DNA from: Cellvibrionales bacterium UBA3090
Lineage (GTDB): Bacteria > Pseudomonadota > Gammaproteobacteria > Pseudomonadales > Porticoccaceae
Assembly: GCA_002367235.1 (NCBI GenBank)
Contig: DFBC01000043.1
Span: 1 to 10,682, forward strand
Direction: 5' to 3'
Length of the DNA stretch: 10,682 bases
Below, piece after piece: positions 1-6,186 of this stretch (position 1 is its first letter; each line of letters begins with the position of its first letter). The translations under genes were made by a program, and so were the position numbers. The notes under the pieces were generated by a model. That model searched no databases and was not told where the DNA came from. It was given only the letters and a program-made list of their open reading frames with translations.

Positions 1-551
1 CCTCCCGGTACATCTTCACCATGGTCATAGAATATTTCGGAACAAGGGCCGCAGGGGCCGGTATCACCCATTTGCCAAAAGTTGTCCTCATCCAGCCTGG
101 AAAAACGTTCCGCGCTGACGCCCAACTCTTTTAACCAGATATCTGCCGCCTCATCATCTGACACATGAACGGTCACCCAAAGACGCTCTTCGGGAAGCCC
201 TAGCACTTCTGTCAGGAACTGCCAGGCATACCTAATAGCATCGCGCTTAAAATAATCACCAAAACTAAAGTTGCCAAGCATTTCAAAAAAAGTGTGGTGA
301 CGTGCCGTGTAGCCAACATTCTCCAGATCATTGTGCTTACCACCGGCACGGACGCAACGCTGAGATGAAGTGGCCCGTTTGTAGTTCCGCTTTTCACTAC
401 CCAGAAATACATCCTTGAACTGGACCATACCGGCATTGGTAAATAACAGCGTCGGATCATTACCCGGCACTAGGCTACTACTCGCCACTATGGTGTGTTC
501 CTGCCCTTCAAAATATTTCAGAAATGCATCGCGTATTTCAGCACTTTTCAT
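1..551 (-). CDS. alaS: Alanyl-tRNA synthetase, N-terminal part (cut by window edge)
   Basis: AlaRS charges tRNA-Ala with alanine in the cytoplasm. The ATG is at 551-549 and the frame stays open to base 1, giving about 183 residues of a protein usually near 870, so only the class II catalytic core is present. Visible landmarks are the start MKSAEIRDAF, the SSSLVPGNDPTLLFTNAGM stretch near residues 24-42, the motif-2 region with QRCVRAGGKHNDLENVG near 64-80, HHTFFEMLGNFSFGDYFK near 85-102, and TGPCGPCSEI near 164-173. These are characteristic of AlaRS. A GGAAG ribosome site lies about 10 nt before the ATG. The gene follows the HIT gene on the same strand with an 85 bp gap containing a small perfect hairpin. 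The truncation is a window effect, not a broken gene. Confidence 0.97.
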   Translation of the reverse strand, partial: MKSAEIRDAFLKYFEGQEHTIVASSSLVPGNDPTLLFTNAGMVQFKDVFLGSEKRNYKRATSSQRCVRAGGKHNDLENVGYTARHHTFFEMLGNFSFGDYFKRDAIRYAWQFLTEVLGLPEERLWVTVHVSDDEAADIWLKELGVSAERFSRLDEDNFWQMGDTGPCGPCSEIFYDHGEDVPG

Positions 552-568
552 AAACAATCAACTTCCAC

Positions 569-584
569 GGCTTGGATACAAGCC
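569..584 (-). repeat. Small perfect hairpin in the alaS leader
   Basis: GGCTTG and CAAGCC form a perfect 6 bp stem around a 4-nt loop, about 17 nt upstream of the alaS start codon and just ahead of its ribosome site. No T-run follows on the minus strand, so it does not look like an intrinsic terminator for the upstream HIT gene. It could be a leader structure or an operator. E. coli AlaRS is known to bind a palindrome at its own promoter, but any parallel here is inference. Confidence 0.35.
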
Positions 585-636
585 TCACTTTAAAATTTCA
601 TTCCGGTGATCAAATGTCGACCCAATGAATGACCAA

Positions 637-987
637 TCAGAAACCTAAACTATCTTCCGAGTATTTTTTATTGCCAAGAATATGCAGGTGTAGATGGAAT
701 ACTGTCTGACCAACACCAGCACCATTATTGATGATCACCCGAAACGCCTCATCAACACCGGCTTGTTTAGCAATCTCACCCACAGCAAGCATTATGTGCC
801 CCAGTAATGCTTTATCCTCTGGCGAGGCATCTACCAATCTTGGGATTGGTTTGCGAGGGATCACCAATAAATGGGTCGGCGCTTTCGGTGCAATATCTCT
901 GATTGCGAAGCAATATTCATCCTCGTAGACAATCTCGGCAGGAATATCGCCATTGATAATTTTAGTAAATAGAGTTTCTTCTGACAT
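637..987 (-). CDS. hinT: HinT-like HIT-family purine nucleotide phosphoramidase
   Basis: Histidine-triad proteins of the HinT branch hydrolyse AMP-lysine and other nucleoside phosphoramidates in the cytoplasm as small homodimers. The 116-residue product matches the usual length. It begins MSEETLFTKIINGDIPAEIV, has the conserved DIAPKAPTHLLVIPRKPIP segment near residues 31-49, and carries the HIT motif HLHLHIL at 98-104, preceded by QTVF, with three alternating histidines. I place the start at the ATG at 987-985, because AAGAG lies 7 nt upstream and homologues begin there. An in-frame ATG six codons earlier (1005) has no ribosome site. The gene starts 25 nt after the Trm112-like gene ends, so the two are probably co-transcribed. 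Assignment to the HIT family is firm; the exact physiological substrate is not shown by sequence. Confidence 0.92.
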   Translation of the reverse strand: MSEETLFTKIINGDIPAEIVYEDEYCFAIRDIAPKAPTHLLVIPRKPIPRLVDASPEDKALLGHIMLAVGEIAKQAGVDEAFRVIINNGAGVGQTVFHLHLHILGNKKYSEDSLGF

Positions 988-1012
988 AATCTGACTCTTG
1001 ACCAATGACTAA

Positions 1013-1207
1013 TTAATGATCATCTCCGAGCTTTTCATCAGTGGTTAACTGGCGCGCCTCACTTTCCAGCATCACGGGAATACCATCACGAATCGGATAG
1101 GCCAACCCACTGGCTCGACACACAAGCTCGTCTTTTTCTGCATCGTACTCCAGTGGTGCCTTACTAACCGGACACACCAAAATACTCAGTAACTTCTTAT
1201 CAATCAT
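1013..1207 (-). CDS. Trm112/YcaR-like small protein (UPF0434)
   Basis: This 64-residue protein belongs to the YcaR/UPF0434 family, bacterial relatives of Trm112, which in eukaryotes and archaea activates methyltransferases. The bacterial role is poorly defined. Family marks are the start MIDKKLLSILVCP and the segments LAYPIRDGIPVMLESEAR (residues 35-52) and LTTDE (54-58). The cysteine region reads CPVSK at 12-16, so the second cysteine of the CPxC motif is a serine; the only other cysteine is C30. A complete zinc site is therefore doubtful. The ATG at 1207-1205 has a strong AGGAGG 4 nt upstream. An upstream in-frame TTG at 1234 is unlikely to be used. The gene sits directly upstream of the HIT gene, probably in one transcript with it. 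Confidence 0.9.
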   Translation of the reverse strand: MIDKKLLSILVCPVSKAPLEYDAEKDELVCRASGLAYPIRDGIPVMLESEARQLTTDEKLGDDH

Positions 1208-1211
1208 CACG

Positions 1212-1260
1212 CCTCCTAATCGAGGAGATTCCAAAGGCGCAAGTTTAAGGGAAAGGAGGT
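1212..1260 (-). promoter_or_regulatory. Strong Shine-Dalgarno with two upstream anti-SD segments
   Basis: On the minus strand the ribosome site AGGAGG (1217-1212) precedes the ATG of the Trm112-like gene. Just upstream, CTCCT (1227-1223) can pair with it across a 5-nt loop. Further upstream, ACCTCCT (1260-1254) is also complementary and resembles the 3' end of 16S rRNA. The pairing potential is seen directly in the sequence. A role in hiding the ribosome site is inference, and the stems are short. Confidence 0.35.
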
Positions 1261-1299
1261 GCTAAAACCACGTTTGGCCGTGTACCTCGAGGTTTTAGC
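1261..1299 (-). terminator. Possible hairpin terminator after the M23 peptidase gene
   Basis: GCTAAAACC (1261-1269) and GGTTTTAGC (1291-1299) form a perfect 9 bp stem with a 21-nt loop, about 27 bp beyond the peptidase stop codon. An inner CACG/CGTG pairing (1279-1282 with 1269-1272) could extend it. On the minus strand the hairpin is followed by ACCTCCTTTCCC, which is pyrimidine-rich but not a proper T-run, so it is at best a weak intrinsic terminator. It may instead stabilise or process the message. The palindrome ACCTCGAGGT (1284-1293) overlaps one arm. Confidence 0.4.
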
Positions 1300-1325
1300 C
1301 CAGATTTTTGTCTTACGCCTATTTA

Positions 1326-2195
1326 TTATCGGCTTTTAAGGTCAGGAGAGTTAGCTGATAAACCTAACGCGCCAGTTACTGAAGGGAAACTCTCTAACAC
1401 CAATGCAGGGTCTAACCTGACGTCAAACCAATTGATACGCCAGTCCAAATGAGGCCCCGTCGCCCGACCCGTTGAACCAACGCGGGCAATCAGGTCTCCA
1501 GCTTCGACCCGCTGGCCAGGCTCCGCGATTACTTCACTGAGGTGGATAAATGATGAACTGACACCATGACCATGATCGACAATCAGAGTACCGCCAGAGT
1601 AAAACATATCATCGTGAACCAGCTTCACCACGCCAGGTGCTGGCGCATAGACTTCGGTACCAGTAGGTGCGGCAATATCCAAGCCAAAATGTGGCCTACC
1701 CGGTTTACCGTTATATACTCTGCGGCTGCCATAAACACCGGTAATAGGCCCTTCTAACGGCATAGCGAAGCCTGAAAGGAAATCTAAACTCCGACTGTCA
1801 TCGCCCCTGGCATTTTTAACCAAGACAGCCTCACGGCGTATACGCTCCAGAACTTCTGGCGGCGGCGTTACCGTTTTTTGGGGAACCCCATTAACCCGCT
1901 GCTCATTGTATTCGCGCTGAGTTACCGCCAACCGATGAGACTCAGTTTCACCATGGCTATTTCTAGTGACTAGCTCAATGCTCGGGGGCGTATCGCGACC
2001 CAAACCAAACACAAACAGGCCATCCTTTCCAACCCTAACCGAACGCTGCATCAGCTCAACTTCTGTGTCTGGAGCCACCCGCCCAATTAACAGCCCCCCC
2101 TGAGTCAGCACCCCGGTTAACTCAAGCGCAGCGGCACCTGAGGAAATTAACCAAATGATCCCAATAATTAGATAACGATACAAACCCCACCCCAT
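1326..2195 (-). CDS. Secreted M23-family (LytM-type) metallopeptidase with HxD variant
   Basis: M23 peptidases are zinc enzymes that cut peptide cross-links of peptidoglycan; non-catalytic members activate amidases. From the ATG at 2195 the product has 289 residues: a signal peptide at about 1-23 ending in SSGAAA, a small beta-rich N-terminal region, a linker with PPPEVLERIRRE near 111-122, and the M23 domain from about 145 to 265. Visible sites are HFGLD (H169, D173), the FIHLS histidine H218, and GPHLDW at 247-252. In classical LytM the last motif is HxH, and its second histidine binds zinc. Here that position is D251, so the site is His/Asp/Asp or the protein is inactive. The gene begins 13 nt after the DUF6491-like gene; an alternative ATG at 2222 would overlap it by 14 nt. 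Neither start has a clear ribosome site, so translational coupling is likely. I preferred 2195 because it gives a cleaner signal peptide. Confidence 0.9.
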   Translation of the reverse strand: MGWGLYRYLIIGIIWLISSGAAALELTGVLTQGGLLIGRVAPDTEVELMQRSVRVGKDGLFVFGLGRDTPPSIELVTRNSHGETESHRLAVTQREYNEQRVNGVPQKTVTPPPEVLERIRREAVLVKNARGDDSRSLDFLSGFAMPLEGPITGVYGSRRVYNGKPGRPHFGLDIAAPTGTEVYAPAPGVVKLVHDDMFYSGGTLIVDHGHGVSSSFIHLSEVIAEPGQRVEAGDLIARVGSTGRATGPHLDWRINWFDVRLDPALVLESFPSVTGALGLSANSPDLKSR

Positions 2196-2208
2196 ATAGT
2201 CACAGACT

Positions 2209-2643
2209 TCATTTCTCGCCATCAACACTTGGCGACCCAGCCCCAAGATAGGGCTTCAGAGACTCTACCTCGCAGTGGACTCCCGTCTCCATCACTCGCA
2301 CCGAGTGGTTTTTCATGCAAAGAAGATTGTTTTTGGTGGTATAAACAAAGCCATACTGCCTAATTCCCCTGCACCGCCCCATAAATTGCATAACCACCTT
2401 TTTACCATCCACAAGTTCGATGATCGCAGCATTGACACCCATCACCTTAATAGCACGAATACGGTTGTTACTAATACAACCATTGTAGATACCCCAATCC
2501 GTAGGATCGACAACTTCGCTAATATCACCACTTCCGTCCAGAGGCTCATTGTCAGAAACTGAATCCGCAGCATAGAGTAAAGGCACCTGAAGGAACCAAC
2601 CCAGCACCAGAAAAATTACAAAATAAACACTCACTCGCTTCAA
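2209..2643 (-). CDS. Small secreted four-cysteine protein, DUF6491-like
   Basis: I do not know its function. The 144-residue product has a signal peptide at about 1-25 (hydrophobic core YFVIFLVLGWFLQVPLL, cleavage after YAA). An acidic stretch with DNEPLDGSGD follows, and then a compact domain with four cysteines at 56, 91, 109 and 124 that could form two disulfides in the periplasm. The spacing (C-I-x3-RIRAIKV, GRCRGI, F-x-Y-x7-LC, x14-C near the end) resembles what I recall of DUF6491; this is pattern recollection, not a search. The start codon is TTG at 2643-2641, supported by AGGA 9 nt upstream; no ATG is available before the hydrophobic core. The gene lies immediately upstream of the M23 peptidase gene, so the two secreted products are probably co-expressed. 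A shared envelope role is inference from proximity only. Confidence 0.75.
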   Translation of the reverse strand: MKRVSVYFVIFLVLGWFLQVPLLYAADSVSDNEPLDGSGDISEVVDPTDWGIYNGCISNNRIRAIKVMGVNAAIIELVDGKKVVMQFMGRCRGIRQYGFVYTTKNNLLCMKNHSVRVMETGVHCEVESLKPYLGAGSPSVDGEK

Positions 2644-2826
2644 CGGAATAGTTCCTAAATGAATCTGTGCCTGTTTAGATTGCGTTGTTGTTCTTCTGTT
2701 CCTTAATCAAGACAGATAAGTTGGTATATGCATCATTGCTGGTCTCTGACTTAACCTATACCTCAGATAGTTTTACCTAGAACTAATGCTCTCAAGTCTC
2801 GACCCATATAGATTGACGACAAATAG
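2644..2826. other. 183 bp gap between recX and the DUF6491-like gene
   Basis: No convincing gene, terminator or strong sigma-70 promoter is seen here. It is AT-rich and must hold the leader of the DUF6491-like/M23 pair if they have their own promoter. On the minus strand a TTGAGA followed 17 nt later by AACTAT is the best weak candidate, and I do not rate it highly. A CTGT-N12-ACAG pair at 2696-2715 has the wrong spacing for LexA. Confidence 0.4.
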
Positions 2827-3309
2827 TTAGTCATCGCCAAAACAGCTCCCAATCTGCTCGGTATTAAATCCTCGGTACTGGAGAAACTTGCTACGCTTTG
2901 CGCGCTCTTTAAAGTCGAAGCAAGGTGTATCTCCGTACTTTTTCACCAACACCTCTGTCGCCAGACTGAACCAATCAATCCCGGCATCCCTTACAGCCCG
3001 TTCGGCCAGAGATGTTTCAACCCCTCTTTGCTGAAGCTCCCTACGAATACGCTGTGGCCCCTGCCCCCTTCGTATTCGAGATGCCACAAATGCCTCGGCA
3101 AAACGCTCGTCAGACTGAAGGTTATCCTGTTGCAATGTCGCTATAATTGCTTCCAACAGATCACAGTACTCGGGAAACTTGTCTGACAATTTCCGGTGTA
3201 GTTCGAGACCAGAATGTTCCCTGCGAGCCAGTAAAGCCATAGCGCGGTACCGTATAGCAATCTTTGGATCCTGCTGACCCACAGGGTATTTATTATTCTC
3301 GGTTTTCAC
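2827..3309 (-). CDS. recX: RecX, regulator of RecA
   Basis: RecX binds RecA filaments and limits their extension, damping recombination and SOS signalling in the cytoplasm. The 160-residue product is close to the usual length (about 150-166). Family marks are the helical repeat starting KIAIRYRAMALLARREHSG near residues 16-34, the ERFAEAFVASRIRRGQGPQRI segment near 68-88, ELQQRGV near 90-96, and the C-terminal KERAKRSKFLQYRGF near 133-147. The start codon is GTG at 3309-3307, only 11 nt after the DUF4126 stop. The ribosome site is weak (AGAG about 9 nt upstream), so translational coupling to DUF4126 is likely. In most gammaproteobacteria recX directly follows recA; here two genes and a terminator separate them. 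No LexA box is seen directly upstream. Confidence 0.93.
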   Translation of the reverse strand: MKTENNKYPVGQQDPKIAIRYRAMALLARREHSGLELHRKLSDKFPEYCDLLEAIIATLQQDNLQSDERFAEAFVASRIRRGQGPQRIRRELQQRGVETSLAERAVRDAGIDWFSLATEVLVKKYGDTPCFDFKERAKRSKFLQYRGFNTEQIGSCFGDD

Positions 3310-3320
3310 CTGGAACGACT

Positions 3321-3980
3321 CTATTTCTCAATGGGGTTAACGGGTACCGTTGCCACGGACTCAGGCTTTTTATCTACAATGCCCAACCACTCACCCAGCT
3401 TGGAAAAGATCACTTTTAACAACCGCCAGAGTTTGGGCAATAGCCATATCACCAGCAATATAAACAGGATCATTAAACCAACAAACAACCAAGGATGGTT
3501 AAACATCGCCCACATGCCGCCAAGCACTAACACATCTTCGGAAATAGATGCGACCCAGTTAGAAAGAGGCTCAGGCGAAGTGTTAATAAGAGCTCTAGTA
3601 GAGAATTTAGTTAAATGGCTCGCGCCAGCCATAGTGCCGCCCATTAACCCTGCGGCTATTTCCAGTGCCGGCGTTACATCGCCTACGGCACCAGCCGCCA
3701 ACATAGCTCCAGCAGGTATTCGGATAAACGTATGTAACGCATCCCATCCTGTATCGACACCCGGCACTTTGTCGGCAACAAATTCAACAAAATACATCAC
3801 ACCAGCGGCCATGATGACCATTGGATGCTGCACCACTGCCAATTCAGGAGGTAAATTTATATTTCCCGTCGCGCCGGCAAGCCCAAGCACCAATACTGCC
3901 GCATATAAATTAATACCACTTGCCCAGCCTACGCCCATCGTAAGCGCGATAATACTTATAAGCTCTTGGTAATTGTCCAT
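3321..3980 (-). CDS. DUF4126 multi-pass membrane protein
   Basis: The function is unknown. The 219-residue product matches the DUF4126 pattern: an N-terminal helix leading into GVGWASGINLYAAVLVLGLAG (about 16-36), then LAVVQHPMVIMAAGVMYFVEF (about 47-67), ADKVPGVDTGWDALHTFIR (about 69-87) followed by PAGAMLAAGAVGD, and a long hydrophobic helix around 160-183 (HPWLFVGLMILFILLVIWLL). A charged cytosolic-type tail follows. It therefore has roughly five or six membrane segments with conserved Asp, His and Arg in the middle loop. The start is the ATG at 3980, which has AAGG 8 nt upstream; the in-frame GTG at 3986 is too close to that site. It lies 11 nt upstream of recX and very likely shares a transcript with it, but nothing links it to DNA repair beyond position. 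Confidence 0.87.
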   Translation of the reverse strand: MDNYQELISIIALTMGVGWASGINLYAAVLVLGLAGATGNINLPPELAVVQHPMVIMAAGVMYFVEFVADKVPGVDTGWDALHTFIRIPAGAMLAAGAVGDVTPALEIAAGLMGGTMAGASHLTKFSTRALINTSPEPLSNWVASISEDVLVLGGMWAMFNHPWLFVGLMILFILLVIWLLPKLWRLLKVIFSKLGEWLGIVDKKPESVATVPVNPIEK

Positions 3981-4134
3981 ATCCACTGCCTTTCTTGCCT
4001 AACTATGTTAACCACTCACACAACACAACTATAATAAAACCACATATTACTGCTATATATTGTCCATTTTGACCGTGCTATATCAGCTTAGTGCCCACAC
4101 CCTGCACATCTTTGTCCATAGCGATATGGCTTTG
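3981..4134. other. 154 bp AT-rich gap upstream of DUF4126-recX
   Basis: This gap lies between the end of the membrane hydroxylase gene and the DUF4126 start. It is AT-rich with TATATAG, TATTATAG and TAATATG elements on the minus strand that could serve as -10 boxes, and a TGGACA that could be a -35, but no pair has good spacing. No terminator hairpin is visible, so read-through from the hydroxylase gene into DUF4126-recX is possible. Confidence 0.35.
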
Positions 4135-4911
4135 CTAACCCCTTCTGAAAGGTGAGGTCACCAACTCAAGAAACCTCATATCAGCACAGCCTTTCAAGCC
4201 TATTTCCATATCACTGGTACGCTGACTCTTTGAACGACTACCAAACAAACGATCCCAGAAACTGAACAGTGCTCCATAATTGCTATCAGTGTCGCTCTGA
4301 ACAACATGGTGATGAACCCAATGTATCGATGGAGTCACAATCACTCTGGATAGCACTTCTTCAATTCTTTTCGGTATCTTTACGTTTGAGTGATGGAACC
4401 CTGTATTCACCAGCACCAGCGCTTCAAAAATTATCACGGATATAATTGGTATCCCCAGACAGGAAATCACTACCGCTCTAACTAGCGCTGATAATACCAA
4501 CTCACCAAAGTGAAACCTTACGGAAGATGTAACATCTAGCCACTGGTCTAAATGATGCACTCGGTGGAAACGCCACAAAAAGGCTATTCGATGGTTAGCT
4601 CTGTGCCACCAATAAATCCAGAGATCCAGTATTAATAAGTCGAACAAAATAAACACCCAGTTTTCCTGGTGGTCACTCCGCCAACCTATCCCATAACTTA
4701 CACCATAGTGAACGGCATAAAATGTTATCGGCAATATGATGACGGGAGAAGCTAGGCTATTGATGATCCACAACGAAAGGTTTTTTACTATTCGGCCTCG
4801 AAGCATTCCAGTATTTGGTACGTTAACGGCTGGCAGATAATGCTCCGCCACAAACAGTCCGGTCAAAACCAGTGCAACCAGAATACTTTTGTAACCCACC
4901 AATTCCGACAT
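4135..4911 (-). CDS. Sterol desaturase / fatty acid hydroxylase family membrane protein
   Basis: This superfamily uses a histidine-bound di-iron centre in the inner membrane to hydroxylate or desaturate lipids; the substrate here is unknown. The 258-residue protein has membrane segments near 9-28, 45-70 and 85-102 and a hydrophobic pair near 138-171. The histidine boxes are all present: HRANH (H103, H107), FHRVHH (H116, H119, H120), RFHFGE (H134), GFHHSN (H173, H174) and HWVHHH (H197, H200-H202). The C-terminal NYGALFSFWDRLFGS is also typical. An intact set of ligands argues for an active enzyme. The start is the ATG at 4911, with GAG 8 nt upstream; a TTG at 4917 is in frame but less likely. 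It follows the recA terminator, so it probably has its own promoter within about 70 bp, where I see no good consensus. Confidence 0.92.
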   Translation of the reverse strand: MSELVGYKSILVALVLTGLFVAEHYLPAVNVPNTGMLRGRIVKNLSLWIINSLASPVIILPITFYAVHYGVSYGIGWRSDHQENWVFILFDLLILDLWIYWWHRANHRIAFLWRFHRVHHLDQWLDVTSSVRFHFGELVLSALVRAVVISCLGIPIISVIIFEALVLVNTGFHHSNVKIPKRIEEVLSRVIVTPSIHWVHHHVVQSDTDSNYGALFSFWDRLFGSRSKSQRTSDMEIGLKGCADMRFLELVTSPFRRG

Positions 4912-4981
4912 CGACAATTCTCGTGTTTACCTGATTAATTAAAACACGTGGACAACTCAAGCGCTGGAAATACTTGGATAC

Positions 4982-5015
4982 AAAAAAGCCGTATTCCTTA
5001 TGAAATACGGCTTTT
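4982..5015 (-). terminator. Intrinsic terminator of recA
   Basis: On the minus strand GCCGTATT and AATACGGC form a perfect 8 bp stem (5011-5004 with 4995-4988) around an 8-nt loop, followed at once by TTTTTT. The A-run on the other side extends the stem by four A-T pairs. It begins about 28 nt past the recA stop codon. This is a textbook rho-independent terminator and separates recA from the downstream hydroxylase-DUF4126-recX genes. Because the hairpin is flanked by an A-run and a T-run it could act in both directions, but no plus-strand gene reaches it. Confidence 0.92.
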
Positions 5016-5042
5016 ATAGAATGCTTGACCCCGCGGGACTCG

Positions 5043-6098
5043 TTAGCCTTTCAAGGCCTCGATCTCGTCCCGGCTCGACGTGTCACTACCTGCAACCTCT
5101 CTCTTTTTGGGTGCCGGCATTAGCTCCGTACGAATCTTTTGTTCGATTTCATCCGCGATAGCAGGATTTTCTCTGAGGTACTCACAAGCATTAGCCTTCC
5201 CCTGACCAATCTTATTGCCATTATAGGCATACCAAGCACCGGACTTATCAACAAACCCACATTTCACGCCCAGGTCAACAATTTCACCCAGGTGGTTGAT
5301 ACCCTGCCCATAGAGTATCTGGAACTCACATTGTTTAAATGGCGGGGATACCTTGTTCTTCACCACTTTCACACGGGTTTCATTACCCACCACTTCGTCG
5401 CCATCTTTCACCGCGCCAATACGACGAATATCCAATCGAACTGACGAATAAAACTTCAACGCATTACCACCCGTAGTCGTTTCCGGGTTGCCAAACATCA
5501 CACCAATCTTCATACGAATCTGATTAATAAAGATCACCAGACAATTGGCTTGCTTGATATTGCCCGTCAGTTTTCGCAGGGCTTGAGACATCAATCTGGC
5601 CTGTAAACCCACATGATGATCGCCCATTTCACCTTCAATTTCAGCCCTGGGCGTCAGTGCGGCAACAGAATCTACGACTAACACATCAATGGCACCAGAG
5701 CGCACTAACATATCGGTCACCTCCAACGCCTGCTCACCCGTATCAGGCTGAGAAACCATCAAATCGTCAACATTGACACCTAATTTTTCTGCATAGATGG
5801 GGTCCAGCGCATGCTCGGCATCAACAAAAGCACAAGTGCCGCCAGCCTTTTGAGCTTCAGCAATAACCTGAAGTGTCAACGTTGTTTTACCGGAGGACTC
5901 GGGACCATAAATTTCGACAACTCGTCCTTTTGGCAAGCCGCCAATACCTAGAGCAACGTCCAAACCCAGCGAACCCGTTGAGATGGATGGCATCACTATA
6001 TGTTCCCTGTCACCCATGCGCATGACAGTTCCCTTACCAAATTGACGCTCAATTTGACCAAGCGCAGCCTGAAGGGCCTTCTCTTTATTAGGATCCAT
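5043..6098 (-). CDS. recA: RecA recombinase
   Basis: RecA forms ATP-dependent filaments on single-stranded DNA, drives strand exchange and triggers LexA self-cleavage. The 351-residue product is full length (E. coli 353). Landmarks are the Walker A motif GPESSGKT at 65-72, the catalytic glutamate in VDAEHALDP (E95), the Walker B segment VLVVDSVAAL at 139-148, loop L1 around 156-164 with EGEMGDHHVG, and loop L2 from MFGNPETTTGGNALKF at 201-216. KVVKNKVSPPFKQ and GKANACEYL identify the C-terminal domain. The ATG at 6098-6096 has GAGG 8 nt upstream. The last 21 residues (from K331) hold equal numbers of basic and acidic residues, whereas the E. coli tail is strongly acidic. The gene has a LexA-controlled promoter and its own terminator, so it is probably a single-gene transcript, apart from any read-through from pncC. 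Confidence 0.99.
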   Translation of the reverse strand: MDPNKEKALQAALGQIERQFGKGTVMRMGDREHIVMPSISTGSLGLDVALGIGGLPKGRVVEIYGPESSGKTTLTLQVIAEAQKAGGTCAFVDAEHALDPIYAEKLGVNVDDLMVSQPDTGEQALEVTDMLVRSGAIDVLVVDSVAALTPRAEIEGEMGDHHVGLQARLMSQALRKLTGNIKQANCLVIFINQIRMKIGVMFGNPETTTGGNALKFYSSVRLDIRRIGAVKDGDEVVGNETRVKVVKNKVSPPFKQCEFQILYGQGINHLGEIVDLGVKCGFVDKSGAWYAYNGNKIGQGKANACEYLRENPAIADEIEQKIRTELMPAPKKREVAGSDTSSRDEIEALKG

Positions 6099-6186
6099 TA
6101 TTGATGCCTCTTAACTTTTGTGCTGATTTTCTGAATTGCCAGCGGTTCGTTATTCCGCTTGATTTTACAAAGCTTAACTTAATTTT

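Noticed and set aside
1252..1340. Strong plus-strand AAGGAGGT that could drive a small peptide from GTG at 1280
   Set aside because: The distance to the GTG is about 20 nt, too long for initiation, and the peptide would be only about 20 residues with no recognisable content.
2696..2715. CTGT...ACAG pair resembling an SOS box upstream of the DUF6491-like gene
   Set aside because: The spacer is 12 bases instead of 8 and the inner bases are not palindromic.
3331..3972. Long open frame of 213 codons on the plus strand opposite DUF4126
   Set aside because: It is the antisense shadow of a gene with clear family motifs. Its translation is rich in Pro, Thr, Ala and Asn, with no domain and no ribosome site.
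4940..4955. CACGTG palindrome near the hydroxylase start
   Set aside because: A 6 bp palindrome is expected by chance and has no partner or spacing suggesting an operator.
5139..5444. Plus-strand frame of 101 codons inside recA
   Set aside because: It lies entirely antisense to recA, has no homology I recognise and no ribosome site.
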